Part shown: piece by piece, positions 9,145 through 17,458 of the stretch
How the letters are laid out: the number at the start of each line of letters is the position of its first letter
Position numbering within the stretch: the stretch's first letter is position 1
Origin: JAMQKA01 sp043951865
GTDB taxonomy: Bacteria > Bacteroidota > Rhodothermia > Balneolales > Balneolaceae
Reading direction: 5' to 3'
Length of the DNA: 64,000 nt
NCBI RefSeq assembly: GCF_043951865.1
Contig: NZ_JBINJF010000004.1
Span: 62,001 to 126,000, forward strand
Made by a program: the position numbers and the translations under genes
The notes under the pieces: model-generated
Told to the model about the DNA's origin: nothing
Databases searched by the model: none
Seen by the model: the letters and a program-made list of their open reading frames with translations, nothing else

Positions 9145-10272
9145 CTACTTTTCTGAAATAAATGCTATTGAAAACTCCTCCGCCTCTTTGGGCGTCAGTT
9201 TGACGGTATCTGCCTCCCTGGTTCCTTTTGACACCGCAACCCGCAGATTATCGTTGGTACTAAGGTCATACCAAATCGGCTGCTCTACATTTTCAAGACG
9301 ATACTCAATCCGAAAGCCGGGCGTGGTATCAGCCGGCAAAATTAATTCGCGAACCACAATCTCTCCCATTCGATATTTAAACTGCGGATACCCGTCTACC
9401 ATGCGATATCCCTGGAAGCTGGGCCGGGGCACCGAATCCTGGTGTCCCACCCGAAACGGGAACCCGGTGGTATTCCGGTAATAGATTTCACCCTCCAATT
9501 CAGCTACTTCATGCGCTTTGGCATCCCACTGTTTGGATGCGTCGATATAGCCGCCGTCCCAGGCGTACCGCAGGAAGCCGTATCCCGCATCCCAGTTGTA
9601 GGATTGATCTTTTTCCATACCCACAGCAATGGCAGCGGGACTCGATTCCGGCATAAAAAGACGGGTGATGGTGGGCATTTCCATCGGGTATGGATGCATG
9701 GCGTTGGATGCGGCCATCTCGTTCAGCACCGGTTCCGGGATATTCGGATCTTCATCCAGCGGCGGGAGCTCGTCAGGATTTCGGGTGGCATAAATAGCCC
9801 CGTACATCACCATGCCGTGGGCCGGGTAAGTGCAAACATAGGGATATGTCGCCTCCCGGTCAGGGACTTCAAATATGACCGAGGCTTCTTCCCCCGGGTC
9901 AAGAAGCGGGGTGCTTACCAGCACGTTTGGGGATTCAGGTACAAATCCGGCTTCAACACCCTCTGCTCCCATCGCTTCTGCCTGTTTTACCACGTTTTCC
10001 CGGGTACCCGGTTTTACAACAAGCAAATTGTGGATCATTTCATCGGCATTTACCAGCCTTAACCGAACGACAGAGCCCGGTTCTACCACCAGCCGCACCT
10101 TGTCATATTTTAACCCGGCAACCGCCTCGATATCTATCGTTTTATCGACAGAAGTGTTGTTTTGTGCCACTCCCTGCAAAGGCCTGGCAAGCAGGAAAGC
10201 GACAAGTATAAAACAAGATAGTATCAGCTTCGCAATCGGATAGCACTGCTTTATAAAAGATGTTTCCGGCAT
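9145..10272 (-). CDS. Azurin/plastocyanin-type cupredoxin with C-terminal extension
   Basis: 375 residues with a signal peptide (LILSCFILVAFLLA). The N-terminal domain carries a type 1 copper set with azurin spacing: His81 (MIHNLL), Cys147, His152 and Met156 in YVCTYPAHGMVMYG. The C-terminal half (about 190-375) is a beta-rich domain of unknown function (RYAWDGGYIDASKQWDAKA) seen in proteins of Planctomycetes/Bacteroidota type. It would carry electrons in the periplasm. It is the first gene of a two-gene operon with the propeller protein. An electron-acceptor role for the nearby sugar oxidoreductases is an inference. Confidence 0.85.
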   Translation of the reverse strand: MPETSFIKQCYPIAKLILSCFILVAFLLARPLQGVAQNNTSVDKTIDIEAVAGLKYDKVRLVVEPGSVVRLRLVNADEMIHNLLVVKPGTRENVVKQAEAMGAEGVEAGFVPESPNVLVSTPLLDPGEEASVIFEVPDREATYPYVCTYPAHGMVMYGAIYATRNPDELPPLDEDPNIPEPVLNEMAASNAMHPYPMEMPTITRLFMPESSPAAIAVGMEKDQSYNWDAGYGFLRYAWDGGYIDASKQWDAKAHEVAELEGEIYYRNTTGFPFRVGHQDSVPRPSFQGYRMVDGYPQFKYRMGEIVVRELILPADTTPGFRIEYRLENVEQPIWYDLSTNDNLRVAVSKGTREADTVKLTPKEAEEFSIAFISEK

Positions 10273-10521
10273 TAATCTGTAGACAAAAATTCGAACTGAA
10301 GGATGATATTGATCGCTGTGAATAATGTGGGCTTACATTTAACCCGGGAACCTGTTCCTGGGGAGCTCTGAAAAGTGTAGCCAGAATCGTCCCAGGCGGA
10401 GTTTATCGTGCCAATTTCAGCCTCTATATCTACCCGGATCTCCACCTGTACGTTGCAAGAAGAACAATACTTGCGCCTGGACGAGATAAATAATTCACCC
10501 GAGCAAAGCTCATGGGTTAAC

Positions 10522-10546
10522 GCCGGTGATGATGTCCAACACCGGC
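10522..10546 (-). terminator. Possible terminator hairpin after the lipoprotein oxidoreductase
   Basis: A 7-bp stem (GCCGGTG with CACCGGC, 11-base loop) lies just downstream of the minus-strand gene that stops at 10554. The expected T run is weak, so this is only a possible terminator. Confidence 0.3.
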
Positions 10547-10553
10547 AACGAGC

Positions 10554-11966
10554 CTATCTGCTTTTCTCATACGCCTGGGTGGTAATAAAATACTTGGTCA
10601 GCATATTTTTTCGCTCCCACTCAGGAATTTCCCCATCTACAAGATAATCCAGATACTGTTCCGTGACCTGCGCAAAATGGGCTTCGTGACCGATCCTGTG
10701 TTCATCCGGGATAACCACTTGCCATCCGTTATCGGAGGGAGTGAGTGACACGCCCGAATATTCACCGGCAATCTCTTCGATTGCACTGTTAAGGGCTTGT
10801 TCAAACTGCTCGCCACCGCTGCCATTCACCGGCTCAACATACAGGGTGGGCGTATAATTTTGCTCTTCGCCCTGCCGTATAACCAAATTCGCTTTCGTTC
10901 CGCGCATAATCGAGTAGTGGGTATCACCGGCTCCCTCGGGCGCCTGGTAGTCCCATTCAACCGAAACCTTGCCGTGCACCCCATTTACGGTAAAGACAAA
11001 CGATCCGTTGGCAAACACATTCAAATTGTTATTTTCATCCAGATCTTCCTCCAGGTACTCGGGGTACGGCTCCATCTGCGTAACCTTGGTAAATTGATCC
11101 GGAGTCATCTGCGTGGCCCACCGGTCGGCATGCACCACGTTCACATCGGTAGTGTCGATGCCCTGCCCGGGAAAGGTTTCCCACAATATCATATCCACAA
11201 GATGGGTGGAAACATCTACAATCGCCTCTCCCTGCTGGTCTACATCAAAAAACCAGCCCGGACGAATAAGCGGTTGGCCGGAGACATATTTAAAAAAGTG
11301 ATGCACACTTTCTTTCGTAATAGCAGGATCCTCGGGCGTACCTTTTTCCAGCTCGCCAAACACATCCGGGTAGCGGGAGAGCTCACGCTGCAGTATCGTG
11401 GTTATTTCAAACCGCTCGGTCATGATGTCGTAGAGCAGAATCCCGTTTTCATGGGCCTGCTCCAGCGCTTCTCTGAGCATCGGAAACCGTTCCGGCTTGA
11501 TCACCATCGGCTTGTCGGAAAGCACATTCAACCCCGCATCAACCGACTGCTTTATGTAGCTGGTCTTTTTCGCATTATTGCCGGCCAGCACCACTACATT
11601 CCCGGGTCGCTCTTCGATCATCTTCTCAAAAAAATCGGGCCCGGTATAGACCTCTTCCACCCAGTTAGTGGGATTTTCCTCGCGATTATTGTACTGCTCA
11701 ATACGGGCCAGGTGCCGTTCCAAACCGTCCGATCCTTCAGGAGCGTACACGTAGGCAACAGAGTCTACCTGGTCATAGCTGTACTTTTGTACCAGACTGG
11801 CGTGGAAATGGCCCGGATCCACCGTCATCAGCTTTACCTCCCCGGGCGCGCCGGTAAATTCATTATCTGCAGTTGTGCTGTCGCCGGTTTCGGTACCGGA
11901 GCAGGAATAAAAAACCAGGGGTAATATCATCAGTGATGCAATTCGTTTAAGTGACAGATTCTTCAC
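10554..11966 (-). CDS. Gfo/Idh/MocA-type oxidoreductase lipoprotein
   Basis: 470 residues with a lipobox (LVFYSCSG), so it is exported and lipid-anchored. The Rossmann part is atypical: the region after the signal reads KLMTVDPGHFHASLVQKY instead of a plain GxGxxG. The Lys-Pro motif is present as LSDKPMVI. A C-terminal domain of the putative-oxidoreductase type follows (SVEWDYQAPEGAGDTHYSIMRG). Predicted to oxidise or reduce a sugar using a bound nicotinamide. The GTG start is supported by GAGGA 6 bases upstream. It stands between the cupredoxin operon and another Gfo/Idh/MocA gene. Confidence 0.82.
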   Translation of the reverse strand: MKNLSLKRIASLMILPLVFYSCSGTETGDSTTADNEFTGAPGEVKLMTVDPGHFHASLVQKYSYDQVDSVAYVYAPEGSDGLERHLARIEQYNNREENPTNWVEEVYTGPDFFEKMIEERPGNVVVLAGNNAKKTSYIKQSVDAGLNVLSDKPMVIKPERFPMLREALEQAHENGILLYDIMTERFEITTILQRELSRYPDVFGELEKGTPEDPAITKESVHHFFKYVSGQPLIRPGWFFDVDQQGEAIVDVSTHLVDMILWETFPGQGIDTTDVNVVHADRWATQMTPDQFTKVTQMEPYPEYLEEDLDENNNLNVFANGSFVFTVNGVHGKVSVEWDYQAPEGAGDTHYSIMRGTKANLVIRQGEEQNYTPTLYVEPVNGSGGEQFEQALNSAIEEIAGEYSGVSLTPSDNGWQVVIPDEHRIGHEAHFAQVTEQYLDYLVDGEIPEWERKNMLTKYFITTQAYEKSR

Positions 11967-12037
11967 TATTTCCTCTTGTCGTTTGTTTAATGACTGTTTA
12001 CGATCAGTATAAAGATAAAATCAAAATCGAGAGCACA

Positions 12038-12067
12038 AAAAATGGGAGGCACCAGAGAGGCGCCTCC
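12038..12067 (-). terminator. Rho-independent terminator after the Tat-exported oxidoreductase
   Basis: GGAGGC (12045-12050) pairs with GCCTCC (12062-12067). On the minus strand the stem is followed by a T run (complement of the A tract at 12037-12042). It sits 12 bases past the stop at 12079. Confidence 0.65.
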
Positions 12068-12078
12068 ATGCGGTTCAT

Positions 12079-13518
12079 CTAAATTCGCAGCCCGTCAATA
12101 TACTTCACGCCCCATGGTGAACGCTGCGGGCGCGAAAGCATGGCATTGGCCTCATCGTCATTTTTGAACCGCTCATTGACCGGATCCCAGTACAGTTTGC
12201 GCGGCAGTTTCATGGCGATATGAGAAACCAGGCAGGCGCTGCACGAGCGGTGTGCCACCTCGGCGGGGGCCACAGTCAGTTCACGCGATTTTATGCACTT
12301 CAGCCAGTTGCCGTGCTGCTCTTCTGACTCGTAGAGGTGAATTTCGTTTTCCCCGATCTCGGAGCGCAGTATCTTCGGATCGCTCGCCTGGAACGATTCC
12401 GTCTGCTTCTGGGCGCTGACCGGATCACTCGCTGTTACTCCCACATCGCCCCGTGAGACGTAAATCCAGCCGTCGGACCCGACAAAACGGACGCCCTGCT
12501 TGTTGTCTCCCCCCACGGTCATCGTAACGCCATTGGCGTACTTGGCTGTTACCTTGAAATCGCCGTGAACATTCCAAAGTCCGCTGTAGTTGGGATCGTC
12601 GGTTGGGAATTCAGCGGTTGCCTCTATTTCCACAGGACCGGAATGCTCGGTGCCCATGCCCCAGTGGGCCGTGTCGATGTGATGGGCGCCCCAACCGGTA
12701 ATCATGCCCGCACTATACGCCTCGATGCGCAGCCAGCCCGGACGTGAGTATCCTTCTTCCGGGTGTACGCGCTGCTCGGTGTACGGAACGTCGGGTGTTG
12801 AGCCCAGCCACATGTCATAGTCCAGGCTTTCGGGCACCGGCATTTGGGTCGTATCGCCCCCGCCGGGGTCGCCGGGCAGCCCCACTTCCACATGCTGGAG
12901 CTCACCGATGCGGCCGTTGCGAACCAGCTCGCAGGCCCGCTTGAACTGCGGCCACGGGTTGACCGATCGCTGCTGGCTTCCGATCTGGAATACCGTGCCG
13001 GTGCGATGGATAATATCGCTCATGGCACGCCCTTCTTCAATCGTCAGTGAAGCCGGTTTCTGCAGGTAGATATCCTTGCCCGCCAGGGCCGCCTCAATGG
13101 CCGGCTGGGCATGCCAGTGGTCGGGCGTACTGATGATAACGGCGTCAATTTCGGGGTCTTCCAGCATCTCCCGGTAATCCTGGTAGACAGCTACGTCGAC
13201 ATAATTTTCTTTGCCTTTTTCCCTGGCATAATATTGCTCTACCAGCTCTTTTCCCTCGCGGGCCCGGTCCATATCCACATCGTTGACTGCCACCACGCGG
13301 GCCATATCATATTTCATGGTCTCCGGCAGGTCGTGTCCCCGGGCAATACGCCCGCAGCCGATCTGGCCGATATTAATCTTCTCGCTCGGTGGATTTGATC
13401 CCATCACCGACGAAGGGACGATAGAGGGGGCAAAGAAGAGTCCCGCCCCGCCCATAGCGGAGGTCTTTAAATATTCGCGCCGTGTCATTTTGTTGCCACT
13501 ACTGTTCTTTTTATCCAT
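12079..13518 (-). CDS. Tat-exported Gfo/Idh/MocA oxidoreductase
   Basis: 479 residues. A twin-arginine signal (MTRREYLKTSAMGGAGLF, from residue 11) sends the folded, cofactor-loaded enzyme to the periplasm. The nucleotide-binding glycine motif (IGQIGCGRIARGH) and the sugar-binding region (WGAHHIDTAHWGMG) are clear. The usual EKP reads QKP here (IYLQKPASLT), keeping the Lys. Predicted to interconvert a sugar or glycoside hydroxyl and ketone with bound NAD(P). It is separated from the DUF6807-ThuA gene by about 130 bases on the same strand. The ATG at 13518 was kept; the alternative Met11 starts right at the Tat motif. Confidence 0.9.
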   Translation of the reverse strand: MDKKNSSGNKMTRREYLKTSAMGGAGLFFAPSIVPSSVMGSNPPSEKINIGQIGCGRIARGHDLPETMKYDMARVVAVNDVDMDRAREGKELVEQYYAREKGKENYVDVAVYQDYREMLEDPEIDAVIISTPDHWHAQPAIEAALAGKDIYLQKPASLTIEEGRAMSDIIHRTGTVFQIGSQQRSVNPWPQFKRACELVRNGRIGELQHVEVGLPGDPGGGDTTQMPVPESLDYDMWLGSTPDVPYTEQRVHPEEGYSRPGWLRIEAYSAGMITGWGAHHIDTAHWGMGTEHSGPVEIEATAEFPTDDPNYSGLWNVHGDFKVTAKYANGVTMTVGGDNKQGVRFVGSDGWIYVSRGDVGVTASDPVSAQKQTESFQASDPKILRSEIGENEIHLYESEEQHGNWLKCIKSRELTVAPAEVAHRSCSACLVSHIAMKLPRKLYWDPVNERFKNDDEANAMLSRPQRSPWGVKYIDGLRI

Positions 13519-13648
13519 AGCTACATTCCATTTTAGTATTAAACTTTATTTCTTGAATATTTTGGCGGGGGTTTTGCAAAACCAGGGTTCAGAAGCTCGT
13601 TCACAACTGCTGGTTCGTGGTGCAATAAAGCCCTCCACATCTAATATT

Positions 13649-15655
13649 TTACTTGAGAGAACCCCCTGAAACGGCCCATTCTATACCGCCCAGAATATGC
13701 TGTACAAAAACCGGGTCGTCATAATCCTCCACACTGTGCCCCAGCGTAGTATACCAGGAACGTCCCCCCTCAAATTCATGGTACCAGGCCAGTGGAAATG
13801 TATCACCGAAAACATCCCCGGGATACTGCTGCTTCTCCTCATCTTCCACCGTAGTCATATCGGCGTGAAGCAGTACGTTGACATCGGGATTCAACTGCTT
13901 CAGATAATAGCACTCATCTTCGCGTACCCATTCTTCCTGTAAAAACGCGGTAGACGGGTGGGAGTGATCCGTTACGTTCACCGTAAATTCCTGGAAGGGA
14001 GCGTGCCGGTGAAAGGTACCGCCGACCAGACTCCAGAACCAGGGCCAGTCGCGCTCAGCACCGGAAGTGGAGTGAATACCCACAAAATTGCCTCCGTTTT
14101 TCATATAGTTTTGCAAGGCCTTGTGCTGGGCTTCGGTATTGAAGATGTCATTGTTGGTATTTGAGAATACCAGCGCATCATACTTCTTCAGGTTTTCTTC
14201 CGTAAAATCCGAGGGATCCTCTGACGCATCAACCGTAAAGTTATATTTCTCGCCCAGGTTCTGGATCGCCTCGATACTGTTGGGAATGTTTTCATGAACA
14301 TACCCTTCCCCGTTTTTGGTATACACCAGGACACGGCTCCCCTCGAGAACCTTTTTCCGGACCTCAACCTCCGGTGGATTCCCAAAATCCTGCCAGTAGC
14401 TCTCCGCATCTTCCGGTTGAATTTTGCCATCATAGACCATCATGCGGTATTTCAGGTTATAGCTGTTGCCCGGCTCCAGGTGCCAATCCTGTTCCTGAGC
14501 AGGGTTGAAGTTAAAATAGACATTTTCCTCTCCCCCGTTGGCGCCTGTCGGCCAGATTCGAAGCTGTTCCGGAAAATTCTGGTTGCCGGGATGGGTCATA
14601 AACAAAATACCGGACGTTCCGACGTGAGACACCCCGTTGATGTCGGTCCAGCGGGCGCGCGTGGCATTGCCATTGCTCTTGTCCTTTCCCTGCGAGGTCA
14701 GCAAGGTGGCAGTGTCATCGCTCCATTTTTCGGTGGCCCGCAGGCTGAACCCCTGGTAGCGGTAGGCCTTGATCGTTACCGGTGACTCTGACGCCGGATT
14801 CAGCGTAGAAACAAAGTCGACCAGCCAGATGTCGTTCTCCGGATCTGCATTCCATACCTTTACTTCCCACTTTTCATTGAGAGCGACCTTGTCTCCCGTT
14901 GGTGTGGGGGCGGTCAGATCCACGTGGTTCAGGAAGGCCTCAAATCCTCCAAAAACCTCGCCTTCGATGATCTGGGGAATCGCTTTGTGGCGCACGGTTC
15001 CCTCTCCGTCACCCAGGTTCCAAAAGTCAATTTCGCGACCTTCAAAATCGGTTCGCGTCCAGGGATTCCATATGCCGTAGTGATGGTAGTGATCGGAAGG
15101 CTGGATCCGGGTAATCACCTCTCCCTCCGGCGACCAGAGCGGGTGGATATATCCACTGCGCGAATAGAGATCTGAGACCCCTTCAGGGGGAGATTTAGTC
15201 GCATACCGGTAGCTAAGAACTTTTTGGTCATCGACCATCAACGTCAATGATTTTCCATCATCGGTAATGTGAACCGCCTTTTCGGGTTCACCGGTCTTGT
15301 CTTCGGGGACTCTTTTTAATAAATAATTTCGTTTTGCTCCTGCAGGCGTTTCTCCCCTCAATATCCAGCGGAGCGTCTTGTCATATCCATCCGCATCAAC
15401 CTGCGAGGCGACGGGATGCTGTTCACCGTCAACAATTTCGTAGAGCTGCAGCTCCTGCCCAGTTTGTAGTCCCAGTGGAATACCGTTCAAAGAGGCACTT
15501 ACCGGGGTATTGCTCCGGTCATATTCTCCCGCTTTTACCGTAACTTCCGCTATTTCCTGTGATTGTGCAAAAAGCGCGTCAGCCGGAAACGCTGAGAATG
15601 CCACCGCAATAACAAGAGACAGAAACCCGCAAAGCTTCCTTGTAGCATTTTTCAT
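13649..15655 (-). CDS. Secreted DUF6807 (PmoA-like) / ThuA fusion protein
   Basis: 668 residues with a signal peptide. Residues about 35-430 match DUF6807, often annotated as methane-oxygenase PmoA (SDHYHHYGIWNPWTRTDFEG, LTSQGKDKSNG). Residues about 440-668 form a ThuA domain of the trehalose-utilisation, glutamine-amidotransferase-like type: VLVYTKNGEGYVHENIP, FVGIHSTSGAERDWPWFWSL, PLAWYHEFEGGRSWYTTLGH. ThuA/ThuB proteins belong to 3-keto-sugar metabolism, where ThuB is a Gfo/Idh/MocA dehydrogenase. The neighbouring Tat oxidoreductase therefore fits a joint role. The reaction of this fusion is unknown. Confidence 0.82.
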   Translation of the reverse strand: MKNATRKLCGFLSLVIAVAFSAFPADALFAQSQEIAEVTVKAGEYDRSNTPVSASLNGIPLGLQTGQELQLYEIVDGEQHPVASQVDADGYDKTLRWILRGETPAGAKRNYLLKRVPEDKTGEPEKAVHITDDGKSLTLMVDDQKVLSYRYATKSPPEGVSDLYSRSGYIHPLWSPEGEVITRIQPSDHYHHYGIWNPWTRTDFEGREIDFWNLGDGEGTVRHKAIPQIIEGEVFGGFEAFLNHVDLTAPTPTGDKVALNEKWEVKVWNADPENDIWLVDFVSTLNPASESPVTIKAYRYQGFSLRATEKWSDDTATLLTSQGKDKSNGNATRARWTDINGVSHVGTSGILFMTHPGNQNFPEQLRIWPTGANGGEENVYFNFNPAQEQDWHLEPGNSYNLKYRMMVYDGKIQPEDAESYWQDFGNPPEVEVRKKVLEGSRVLVYTKNGEGYVHENIPNSIEAIQNLGEKYNFTVDASEDPSDFTEENLKKYDALVFSNTNNDIFNTEAQHKALQNYMKNGGNFVGIHSTSGAERDWPWFWSLVGGTFHRHAPFQEFTVNVTDHSHPSTAFLQEEWVREDECYYLKQLNPDVNVLLHADMTTVEDEEKQQYPGDVFGDTFPLAWYHEFEGGRSWYTTLGHSVEDYDDPVFVQHILGGIEWAVSGGSLK

Positions 15656-15679
15656 AAGCTGGTTGGATCATTATGGATT

Positions 15680-15717
15680 AAAAATAGCTGCCCTGGGAGT
15701 GGATTCTCCCAAGGCAG
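15680..15717 (-). terminator. Rho-independent terminator of the susCD1 operon
   Basis: CTGCC-GGGAG (15688-15699) pairs with CTCCC-GGCAG (15706-15717) around a 6-base loop. On the minus strand the stem is followed by a T run. It ends the susC1-susD1 transcript 36 bases after the SusD1 stop. Confidence 0.75.
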
Positions 15718-15753
15718 TGTTAATTTTATAATATATCAGAACCTAAGGCAATA

Positions 15754-17439
15754 TTAATAGCCGGGATTTTGCTCATATCCCCCGTCGGTTCGGTTAATCT
15801 GCGTAGCCGGAATCGGGCGAAGCAGGTGCCTTTCCTCGATATTGTCGCGACTTTCCTGCAAGCCTGCATAATTTCTGACCCGCTCAAGCAGTTTGCCCGT
15901 TCGCTTAAGAGTGATCCACCGCTTTTGCTCGCCGTAAAACTCGCGGCCCCGCTCATCGAGGATGTAGTCAAGCCCCTCGTTCTGGAGATTGGCCAGCGTA
16001 TTGGCGGTTATATTGGCTTCTTCTCCCGGCCAGGCCGCCCGTTCCCGAACAGCGTTTATATGATCGGCGGCGGCAGGCAGTTCACCCATCTGGTAGCGCG
16101 CCTCGGCGGCAAACAGGTACGCCTCTGCAAGACGATAGACGATATAGTCTTTATTACCAGCCGCTTCGTTGACCGATGGGCGCTGGAAATCGTCGTGCTT
16201 TTTAAGGCTGGGGAACATGTTGATATTTTCGTTGGTGTGCGCTGTAGCCCAGGACATCAGGTAATAGGGAGCACTGTCCTGGTTTTGCTCAACCTCCTGT
16301 GCTGTCATATCCGGATCGATATAGATCGCGGTATCGCCTACAGCCACATTGGGATACTCATCTGTTGGAAGACTTGCGGCATCGTTGTAATACCATGTAT
16401 CCTGGAAGCTTTTCTTGTACCGTGAATCCTGGTCGATGGGACGGTAGTTCTGCAGGGCAAACGGCGTCATTTTAAATCGAATCCAGGGGCGACCATAGCC
16501 CGGCTCCAGGCTGCGAACGAGCCCGGCGCCACTTCCGTCTCCGCCGTACACTTCATACCATGGGCGGTAGTAGAGGTGGCTTCGGTTACCCGGACCGTTA
16601 ATCAGCGGATCCTTGCCATATTGGACGGCCCAGATGATCTCCTCATTCTCCTCGTTGTCATTGTCAAAGATCATCTCGTAATCATCCAGCAGCCGGAAGT
16701 TGTAATCATTGATCACACTTTCAGCAAGCGTGGCCGCGCGGCTGTAGTCATCGCTCTCGGCAAAGTCCTTGTATCCTCTCGTCAACAGCACCTGGGAGAG
16801 CAGCATCTTGGCAGCCGGCTCGGTTGCCCGCCCCCACTCCTGCTCCGACGGATCGGAGGGGAGGTTATTAATGGCGGTCTCCAGGTCGGAGACGATCTGG
16901 GTGTAGACCTCTGATTCCGGAGCTCGAGTAGCCTCAATTTCAACCCCGATGGTCTCCTCCGTAGTCAAGTGAACGGGACCAAAATGTTCCACTAGGTGAA
17001 AGTAGTAGTGAGCCCGGAGAAAATGGGCTTCTCCCAGCCTGGTATTCTTGAGCCCTTCGTCCATATCCTCGATCTCGGAAGCACGGTTAATCGCCGCATT
17101 GGCTGAATTTATGGCGATATAGTAATTATCCCACAGCGTTTGCATGGGACTTGCCTCCGAGTTAAGACCGGCATTATACTGATTCATATAATGGAAGCCT
17201 CCGTGACCTGCATTCTGGATCAGGTCGGTACCGTACTCGGTAAGATTTCCTCCCTGCTCAGCCCCGTAAAACGACCTGAGTGGTTCGTACGCCCCGTTCA
17301 CTGCATCTTCAAACCCGCTTGGAGTCGTGAAATGTGTTTCTGCAGTTACATCGGAGACAACCTCCTCATTCAGCACGTCACAAGATGCAACAATGAGGAT
17401 CAAAAGCGATAATATCGATGTATAAGTTAATTTATTCAT
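15754..17439 (-). CDS. SusD/RagB family glycan-binding lipoprotein 1
   Basis: About 561 residues with a lipobox (LLILIVASCDVL). The N-terminal TPR-like helices (FTTPSGFEDAVNGAYEPLR, ...RLGEAHFLRAHYYFHLVEHFG) and the family C-terminus (HLLRPIPATQINRTDGGYEQ) are clear. It is a surface lipoprotein that holds oligosaccharide over the SusC channel. It follows susC1 with a 16-base gap. AGGA lies 9 bases before the ATG at 17439 and 6 before a GTG at 17442, so the start could be one codon longer. The substrate cannot be read from sequence; uronate-bearing oligosaccharide is inferred from context. Confidence 0.93.
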   Translation of the reverse strand: MNKLTYTSILSLLILIVASCDVLNEEVVSDVTAETHFTTPSGFEDAVNGAYEPLRSFYGAEQGGNLTEYGTDLIQNAGHGGFHYMNQYNAGLNSEASPMQTLWDNYYIAINSANAAINRASEIEDMDEGLKNTRLGEAHFLRAHYYFHLVEHFGPVHLTTEETIGVEIEATRAPESEVYTQIVSDLETAINNLPSDPSEQEWGRATEPAAKMLLSQVLLTRGYKDFAESDDYSRAATLAESVINDYNFRLLDDYEMIFDNDNEENEEIIWAVQYGKDPLINGPGNRSHLYYRPWYEVYGGDGSGAGLVRSLEPGYGRPWIRFKMTPFALQNYRPIDQDSRYKKSFQDTWYYNDAASLPTDEYPNVAVGDTAIYIDPDMTAQEVEQNQDSAPYYLMSWATAHTNENINMFPSLKKHDDFQRPSVNEAAGNKDYIVYRLAEAYLFAAEARYQMGELPAAADHINAVRERAAWPGEEANITANTLANLQNEGLDYILDERGREFYGEQKRWITLKRTGKLLERVRNYAGLQESRDNIEERHLLRPIPATQINRTDGGYEQNPGY

Positions 17440-17458
17440 CACGCTAAATCCTTTGTCC

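Noticed and set aside
10797..11924. 375-codon plus-strand frame
   Set aside because: It is antisense to the Gfo/Idh/MocA lipoprotein gene, whose domains and signal peptide are clear.
13570..13583. Perfect palindrome GGTTTTGCAAAACC between two genes
   Set aside because: It resembles the LacI-type sites, but its centre is GC rather than CG and the arms differ. Similar TTTTGCAAAA pieces at 7252 and 38879 suggest a repeat remnant, not an operator.
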